DNA from: Pseudogemmobacter humi
GTDB lineage: Bacteria > Pseudomonadota > Alphaproteobacteria > Rhodobacterales > Rhodobacteraceae
DNA: 64,000 bases
Assembly (NCBI RefSeq): GCF_900609055.1
Contig: NZ_UXAW01000081.1
Location: forward strand, 1-64,000
Direction: 5' to 3'
The notes beneath the pieces were generated by a model, which was not told the origin of the DNA, did no database searches, and was given only the letters and a program-made list of their open reading frames with translations. Positions 58,699 through 64,000 of this stretch are shown here, in pieces. The translations under genes were made by a program, and so were the position numbers. Positions within the stretch are counted from its first letter, which is position 1, and the number at the start of each line of letters is the position of its first letter.

Positions 58699-59634
58699 AT
58701 GCCCGCAAAGCCCGTCGTCATCCTCGGCCTGTTCAACGCCGATGCGGTCTACCGCGCCGCCCGCCAGCCGAAGCTGGGCGAGACGGTGATGGGCCAGGAT
58801 TTCCGGCTGGAGCCGGGCGGCAAGGGCTCGAATCAGGCGGTGGCGGCGGCGCGGGCCTCGGGCGGCCCGGCGGTGCATTTCATCACCCGGCTGGGGCGCG
58901 ACGATTTCGCCCGGCTGGCGCGGGGGGTCTGGCAAAACGCAGGCGTCATCCCCGAGGTGACCGAGGATGCGCAAAGCCATACCGGATCGGCCTTCATCTT
59001 CATCGAGGCTGCCACCGGCAACAATGCGATCATCGTCGCGCCGGGGGCGGGGGGGCGGATCGGGCCGGAAGACCTCGACGCCCGCGCGGATCTGATCCGT
59101 GGGGCGGCGGTCTTCGTGACCCAGCTGGAGCAACCCCTTGCCGCCGCGCGCCGCGGGCTGGAGATCGCCCGCGCCGGGGGCGTGACCACCATCCTGAATC
59201 CCGCCCCGGCGGCCGCGCTGGACGACGATCTGCTGGCGCTTTGCGACTATATCACCCCGAACGAATCCGAGGCGGAACTGCTGACCGGCCTGCCGGTGAG
59301 CAGCCTGCCCGAGGCCGAAGCCGCCGCCGACGCGCTGCTTGCGCGCGGCGTGGGGGCTGTGGTGGTGACGCTCGGCGCGAACGGCGTGCTTTTCCGTGAC
59401 CGCCACCGCAGCCTGCATGTCCCGGTGGTGCGGGTGGGCGAGGTGGTCGAGACCACCGGCGCGGGGGATGCCTTCAACGGCGGCTTCGCGCTGGCCCTGG
59501 CCGAGGGCCGCAGCGTGGACGAGGCCCTGCGCTTCGGCAACGCCACCGCCGGGCTGAGCGTGACCGGCCCCGGCGCCGCAAGCGCCATGCCCGCGCGCGC
59601 GGAAATCGACAGGCTGCTGGCCTCGTCCGGCTGA
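58699..59634 (+). CDS. rbsK: PfkB-family carbohydrate kinase (ribokinase)
   Basis: A 311-residue kinase. GGKGSNQAVAAARASGG near the N-terminus and the anion-hole motif TTGAGDAFNGGFALAL with catalytic Asp257 fit ribokinase. The substrate Asp is in the unusual LFNADAVYRA (FNADAV in place of GxxxxD). Probably phosphorylates ribose or a related sugar. Follows rbsD/fucU by 15 nt, presumably one operon. Sugar specificity is not shown by sequence. Confidence 0.88.
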   Translation: MPAKPVVILGLFNADAVYRAARQPKLGETVMGQDFRLEPGGKGSNQAVAAARASGGPAVHFITRLGRDDFARLARGVWQNAGVIPEVTEDAQSHTGSAFIFIEAATGNNAIIVAPGAGGRIGPEDLDARADLIRGAAVFVTQLEQPLAAARRGLEIARAGGVTTILNPAPAAALDDDLLALCDYITPNESEAELLTGLPVSSLPEAEAAADALLARGVGAVVVTLGANGVLFRDRHRSLHVPVVRVGEVVETTGAGDAFNGGFALALAEGRSVDEALRFGNATAGLSVTGPGAASAMPARAEIDRLLASSG

Positions 59635-60177
59635 GGGCGAAGGCGGGCGGGTATATGACATCCGCTGCTTTCCGGCGCCGCCTGTCCCCCGCGAGGGACC
59701 GCCCTCGCGCGGCCCGGATGGGTCCGGCAAAGGCGGACAGCGGCCCCGGCGCCGGGCGGCGCGCTATCTGCACCAGGAAATGCGGCGGTATTTGCCGCCA
59801 CCGGCTGGAGGGTCCGGCAGCGGCAAGCACCTCGCGCCGCGCGGCGTGAAAGCCAGCCGGAATGCGGGGCGGGAACTGCCACGGCTCTGGCGCCTCCGCG
59901 CCCGGGGCGTCGCGGCAAGCCCTGGCGTCCGCCCTCGCGGGAAATCTGTTTCGGAGATAAGGGCAGGGACGGGGACCGGCGAGAGCATCCCCCAGACAGC
60001 CGGGGATCCGGCCCGCGCGGGTTTTCCTTGCGCGTGAGATGGGGCCGGGCGCGCAGAGCGCGGGGCAGGCGCCCGGGTCGCGCGGCGGGCGCTGTCGTCA
60101 CGGGGCACCGCCCGCCGCGCGCGGCCCCGGCCTTGCGCGGCCAGGAACATCCCCCCGCCGCGCATGTTTTCGGAAAA
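59635..60177. other. long intergenic region before pst operon
   Basis: About 540 nt of GC-rich sequence with no recognised gene. Short frames on both strands lack starts and motifs. The Pho-box-like site lies at its right end. No pstS is found here. Confidence 0.4.
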
Positions 60178-60195
60178 GTGTCACACGCGGGTTAC
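60178..60195 (+). promoter_or_regulatory. Pho-box-like site before pstC
   Basis: GTGTCAC-ACGC-GGGTTAC, two 7-nt half-sites separated by 4 nt. The first fits the Pho-box consensus CTGTCAY closely, the second at four of seven. It lies 73 nt before the pstC start and fits PhoB control under phosphate limitation. Confidence 0.55.
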
Positions 60196-60268
60196 AAAAC
60201 CGCAGCATGACGACCGCAGAAGGGAGTGGCCCGGCAGACGGGCTCCCGCAACCCGAACGGACGTGGTC

Positions 60269-61729
60269 ATGACGGTCCTGCTTCTTCTGACGATCCTCGC
60301 GGTGCTGGCCGCCGCCGGATATGTCCTCGGCCGCCGGCGTGCGCTGGCTGTCGCCGGGGGCGATCCGAAACAACTGCATTCGCTGCCCGGCTTCTACGGC
60401 TGGCATACCGCGATCCTGGCCTTCGTGCCGGGCTTTCTGGTGCTGCTTCTGTGGCTGGTGATCCAGCCCCTCGTGATCGAGCGGGGCGTGGCGGCGCACC
60501 TGCCCGAGTCGGTGCAGGCTGACCCGGCGGCGCGGCAGCTTGCGCTGGCGGATGTGCGCCGGGTGGCCTCGGGCCTTGATGTGGCGCTGTCGCAGGGCGC
60601 GCTGACCGAGGGCGCGATCGCCGCCCTCGACGCTTCGGCCACCGATCTGCGCGCGAAACTGGGCGAGGTGGGCGTGGCGCTCGGCGCCGCGGTCTCGCCC
60701 GAGGTGCTGGCGGCCGCAAAGGACTACCGCGAGGCCACCGCGCGCGCCGCCACCCTTCGCGCCGTCGTGATCATCGCGCTGGCGCTTGGCGGGCTGGCCT
60801 GGGCGCTGAAACGGATCGCGCCGGATTTCTGGGCCCGCAACCGGGTGGAGAAGGTGGTGCTCTGGCTGCTGATGCTGGCCTCGCTGATCGCCATCCTGAC
60901 CACCATCGGCATCATCTGGTCGATGCTGTCCGAGAGCATCAACTTCTTCCGCCAGTATCCGATCGGGGATTTCTTCTTCGGCCTGACCTGGAGCCCCAAA
61001 TTCGGCGGCGGATCCGAGCTTGGCTTCATCCCGCTGTTCTGGGGCACGATCTATATCACGGTGATCGCGCTCCTGGTCGCGGTGCCGCTTGGCCTGTTCG
61101 CGGCGATCTACCTGGCGGAATACGCCTCGAAACGCACCCGGTCCTGGATCAAGCCGATGATCGAGGTGATCGCCGGCATTCCCACCGTGGTTTACGGGTT
61201 GTTCGCGCTGATCACCGTGGGGCCGTTCCTGCGCGATGTCTTCGCCCAGCCCTTCGGCCTCGGCTCGTCGGGGTCTTCGGTGATGACGGCGGGGGTGGTG
61301 ATCGGCATCCTGAACATCCCCTTCATCTCGTCCTTGTCGGACGACATCATCAACGCGGTGCCGCAGTCCTTGCGCGACGGATCGTTCGGGATCGGCGCGA
61401 CCAGATCGGAAACCATCCGCCAGGTGGTGCTGCCCGCGGCGCTGCCGGGGATCGCAGGCGCGATCCTGATGGGCGCCAGCCGCGCCATCGGCGAGACGAT
61501 GATCGTGGTGATGGGCGCGGGCGCGGCGGCGAAGCTGAGCCTGAACCCGTTCGAGGCGATGACCACGATGACGGTGAAGATCGTCGGCCAGCTGACCGGC
61601 GACACCGATTTCCACAGCCCCGAGACGCTGGTGGCCTTCGCGCTTGGCATGACCTTGTTCGTCATCACGCTGTGCCTGAACGTGCTGGCGGTCTGGATCG
61701 TGCGCAAATACCGGGAGCAATACGAATGA
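60269..61729 (+). CDS. pstC: phosphate ABC transporter permease PstC
   Basis: A 486-residue permease. It is longer than E. coli PstC by a roughly 170-residue N-terminal part with two membrane helices and a periplasmic segment, as is usual in alphaproteobacteria. The C-terminal MetI-like core has EVIAGIPTVVYGLFAL and the coupling loop GASRAIGETMIVVMGAG. Start at ATG 60269; a GTG at 60263 is possible. It overlaps pstA by 4 bp. Confidence 0.93.
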   Translation: MTVLLLLTILAVLAAAGYVLGRRRALAVAGGDPKQLHSLPGFYGWHTAILAFVPGFLVLLLWLVIQPLVIERGVAAHLPESVQADPAARQLALADVRRVASGLDVALSQGALTEGAIAALDASATDLRAKLGEVGVALGAAVSPEVLAAAKDYREATARAATLRAVVIIALALGGLAWALKRIAPDFWARNRVEKVVLWLLMLASLIAILTTIGIIWSMLSESINFFRQYPIGDFFFGLTWSPKFGGGSELGFIPLFWGTIYITVIALLVAVPLGLFAAIYLAEYASKRTRSWIKPMIEVIAGIPTVVYGLFALITVGPFLRDVFAQPFGLGSSGSSVMTAGVVIGILNIPFISSLSDDIINAVPQSLRDGSFGIGATRSETIRQVVLPAALPGIAGAILMGASRAIGETMIVVMGAGAAAKLSLNPFEAMTTMTVKIVGQLTGDTDFHSPETLVAFALGMTLFVITLCLNVLAVWIVRKYREQYE

Positions 61730-63078
61730 GCGATACCACCGCAACCCTCCCGGGCGAGCCGAAGCGCGGCTCGATCCTGGTCGCCAGCGACCGGATGAGG
61801 CGCCGCAACCGCATCGAGGGCATCTTCCGCTGGCTCGGCCTTACCGCGATCGTCGCAAGCCTCTCGGTGCTGGCGCTGATGCTGTTCACCATCTTCCGCG
61901 ACGGCAGCTCCGCCTTCTTCCAGGCCAAGCTGAGCTTTCCGGTCACGCTGGAGGCGCAGGTGCTGGACCCGGCCGGGAACCGCAGCCGCGACGAGATGGT
62001 GAAACAGACCACCGTCACTTACGGCAAGGTTCTGGAAGGCGCCTTCCTCGCCGCGCTGGCAGAGAAGGGCATCCAGACCGCGGATATCCCCGAAAAGGAT
62101 ATCAGGACGATGCTGTCCAAGGCGGGGCCGGGCGAATTGCGCGCGCGCGTGCTGGCAGAGCCGGGCCTTCTGGGCCAGACCATCGAAGTGACGGTGCTGG
62201 CGGGCGGGCGGATCGACGGCTATCTGAAGGGCCGCGTCACCATGCAATCGGCCGAGCGCGACGGCAATGTCACCACCGAACAGCTTGTCCTTGCCGACCG
62301 GCTGAAGGATGCGGGCATGCTGGGGCTGTCCTGGAACTGGAACTTCCTGACCAATCCCGACGCCTCGGACCAGCGGCCCGAAGCCGCGGGGCTTGGCGTC
62401 GCGATCATCGGCTCGGCCTTCATGATGGTGCTGGTGCTGATCATGTGCGTGCCGGTCGGCGTGGCCTCTTCGATCTATCTTGAGGAATTCGCGCCGAAGA
62501 ACAGATTCACCGATCTGATCGAGGTGAACATCGCCAACCTGGCCGCGGTGCCCTCGATCGTCTACGGCATCCTCGGCCTTGCGATCTTCATCAATTTCGC
62601 CGGCTTTCCGCAATCGTCCTCGCTGGTGGGCGCGCTGGTCCTCAGCCTGCAAACCCTGCCCACGGTGATCATCGCCACCCGCGCCTCGATCCGCGCGGTG
62701 CCGCCCTCGATCCGCGACGCGGCGCTCGGGGTGGGGGCGTCGAGAATGCAGACCGTGTTCCACCACGTTCTGCCGCTGGCGATGCCCGGCATCCTGACCG
62801 GCACCATCCTCGGCCTCGCCTCGGCGCTTGGCGAGACGGCGCCCCTGCTGCTGATCGGCATGGTGGCCTTCGTGTCCAACCATCCGTCGGGCCCGCTCGA
62901 CGGCGGCATCCTCGATCCCGCGACCGCGCTGCCGGTGCAGGTCTATTCCTGGGCCACGCGCTCGGACCCGGCCTTCATCGAACGCTCGAACGGGGCGATC
63001 ATCGTGCTGCTGGTCTTTCTTCTTGCCATGAACGTCACCGCGATCCTGCTGCGCCGCAAATTTGAACGCCGCTGGTAA
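61726..63078 (+). CDS. pstA: phosphate ABC transporter permease PstA
   Basis: A 450-residue permease with the long N-terminal region (DUF3333-like, about residues 20-200) seen in alphaproteobacterial PstA, then MetI-like membrane segments with [18 protein letters not shown] and the coupling loop [15 protein letters not shown]. It starts in the ATGA overlap with pstC. pstB follows 28 nt behind its stop. It imports phosphate with PstC. Confidence 0.93.
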   Translation: MSDTTATLPGEPKRGSILVASDRMRRRNRIEGIFRWLGLTAIVASLSVLALMLFTIFRDGSSAFFQAKLSFPVTLEAQVLDPAGNRSRDEMVKQTTVTYGKVLEGAFLAALAEKGIQTADIPEKDIRTMLSKAGPGELRARVLAEPGLLGQTIEVTVLAGGRIDGYLKGRVTMQSAERDGNVTTEQLVLADRLKDAGMLGLSWNWNFLTNPDASDQRPEAAGLGVAIIGSAFMMVLVLIMCVPVGVASSIYLEEFAPKNRFTDLIEVNIANLAAVPSIVYGILGLAIFINFAGFPQSSSLVGALVLSLQTLPTVIIATRASIRAVPPSIRDAALGVGASRMQTVFHHVLPLAMPGILTGTILGLASALGETAPLLLIGMVAFVSNHPSGPLDGGILDPATALPVQVYSWATRSDPAFIERSNGAIIVLLVFLLAMNVTAILLRRKFERRW

Positions 63079-63106
63079 CGCGCCCGGGAAAAATGAGTAT
63101 ATCATC

Positions 63107-63904
63107 ATGAACGACATGCGAACTGTGGAGCGCGCCGTGGACAATACCGAGGCGAGGATCACCGCGCGGGACGTGCAGGTGTGGTATGGCGAGGCCCAGG
63201 CCATCCGCGATGTGAACATCGACATTCCCGACAAGGCGGTGACGGCGTTCATCGGCCCCTCGGGCTGCGGGAAATCGACTTTCCTGCGCACGCTGAACCG
63301 GATGAACGACACCATCCCGATTTGCCGCGTCCTCGGCACCATCGAGCTTGAGGGTGAGAACATCTACGACAAGCGCGTCGATCCGGTGCAGTTGCGCGCC
63401 AAGGTCGGCATGGTGTTCCAGAAACCCAATCCCTTCCCGAAGTCGATCTACGACAACGTGGCTTACGGGCCGCGCATTCACGGGCTGACCCGCAACCGGG
63501 CCGAACTCGACGAGGTGGTGGAGCAGAGCCTGCGCAAGGCGGCGCTGTGGAACGAGGTGAAGGACCGCCTGCATGCGCCCGGCACCGGGTTGTCGGGCGG
63601 CCAGCAGCAGCGCCTGTGCATCGCGCGCGCGGTGGCGACCAGCCCCGAGGTTCTGTTGATGGACGAGCCCTGTTCGGCGCTCGACCCGATCGCCACCGCC
63701 CAGGTCGAGGAACTGATCGACGAATTGCGCTCGAATTTCAGCGTGGTGATCGTGACCCATTCGATGCAGCAGGCCGCCCGCGTCAGCCAGAAGACCGCCT
63801 TCTTCCATCTGGGCAACCTGGTGGAGCAGGGCGACACCTCGCAGATCTTCACCAATCCGAAGGATCCGCGCACCGAAGCCTATATCACCGGCCGCATCGG
63901 CTGA
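63107..63904 (+). CDS. pstB: phosphate ABC transporter ATPase PstB
   Basis: A 265-residue ATPase. Walker [10 protein letters not shown] (about residues 49-57), [16 protein letters not shown] signature, Walker [14 protein letters not shown] and switch His in [11 protein letters not shown]. The motif [23 protein letters not shown] is PstB-specific. The start at 63107 is the first in-frame ATG behind the pstA stop. It powers phosphate import; PhoU follows 18 nt later. Confidence 0.96.
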   Translation: MNDMRTVERAVDNTEARITARDVQVWYGEAQAIRDVNIDIPDKAVTAFIGPSGCGKSTFLRTLNRMNDTIPICRVLGTIELEGENIYDKRVDPVQLRAKVGMVFQKPNPFPKSIYDNVAYGPRIHGLTRNRAELDEVVEQSLRKAALWNEVKDRLHAPGTGLSGGQQQRLCIARAVATSPEVLLMDEPCSALDPIATAQVEELIDELRSNFSVVIVTHSMQQAARVSQKTAFFHLGNLVEQGDTSQIFTNPKDPRTEAYITGRIG

Positions 63905-63922
63905 GCGCGCAGGAGAGCACAG

Positions 63923-64000
63923 ATGAACGACCGTCATATCGTAAGCGCCTTCGACAAGGATCTCGAAAGCGTCCAGGCCCAGGTCATGAAGATGGGCGGG
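63923..64000 (+). CDS. phoU: phosphate regulator PhoU (partial)
   Basis: Only the first 26 codons are in the window: MNDRHIVSAFDKDLESVQAQVMKMGG, the standard PhoU N-terminus with the first helix. AGGAGA lies 8 nt before the ATG. PhoU turns down Pst transport and PhoR kinase when phosphate is ample. The gene is cut by the window end. Confidence 0.92.
   Translation, partial: MNDRHIVSAFDKDLESVQAQVMKMGG

Noticed and set aside
1-64000. CRISPR arrays
   Set aside because: No regularly spaced repeats with unique spacers; the palindrome arrays have 1-nt gaps and perfect self-complementarity instead.

Overview
The window is a high-GC chromosomal segment of an alphaproteobacterium, almost certainly a member of the Rhodobacteraceae (Rhodobacter/Paracoccus type). 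Pointers are the F1-ATPase zeta inhibitor (DUF1476), trgAB tellurite genes with a nearby cysK, pseudoazurin behind an FNR-like box, a B12-dependent ribonucleotide reductase, DUF1489, a tRNA-His without an encoded G-1 and with A73, and PstC/PstA with long N-terminal parts. Nearly all genes have strong GC3 bias and many overlap by 4 bp (ATGA).

Layout. 1-1450: end of acetyl-CoA synthetase overlapping adenylate kinase, then pseudoazurin. 2003-8528: a divergent metal-uptake region. A leftward operon (DUF2478, Mop molbindin, TsaA/TrmO-like protein, BtuF-fold binding protein, FecCD permease, ATPase) faces a rightward TonB-dependent receptor. The intergenic region holds two molybdate-box-like inverted repeats, so I read this as a molybdate/tungstate (MolBCA-type) uptake system with its own outer-membrane receptor; this is the most interesting part of the window. 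8987-19238: bactofilin, DUF1489, nrdJ, TusA-like, CcdA, a membrane serine-hydrolase-like protein coupled to a cytochrome P450, purS/purC, ATPase zeta subunit and betaine-homocysteine methyltransferase. 19303-20155: an IS5-family element with a broken transposase.

20396-25569: a small conserved protein, tRNA-His, tex, an isolated phage-type lysis cassette (amidase, small membrane protein, two spanin-like ORFs) and a SorC-type regulator. 25842-29959: a self-contained galactitol-type PTS (IIC, IIA, IIB, HPr-EI fusion) divergent from that regulator. 29999-31292: two unrecognised coupled genes. 31437-35789: a siderophore-type TonB receptor behind a candidate attenuator, PiuC hydroxylase and an FMN-dependent alpha-hydroxy-acid oxidase. 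35838-44273: dadA/lrp divergent pair, an orphan polyamine-type binding protein, a class V aminotransferase, a cyclopropane-fatty-acid synthase-like enzyme, trgAB and a GntR regulator. 44735-50484: omega-aminotransferase, cysK, mechanosensitive channel and AlaX. 50648-56502: an eight-gene chemotaxis operon read leftward (STAS, CheY, CheA, CheW, CheR, CheY, unknown, CheB). 56729-64000: taurine-pyruvate aminotransferase, rbsD/rbsK and the pstCAB-phoU operon behind a Pho-box-like site, with phoU cut by the window end.

Two repeat families punctuate the intergenic regions: a GC-rich GGGGTATTT...GTCAGGRTGAAA element, often as inverted pairs directly behind genes, and tandem 22-nt palindromes centred on CTT-YR-AAG whose arms vary while staying self-complementary.
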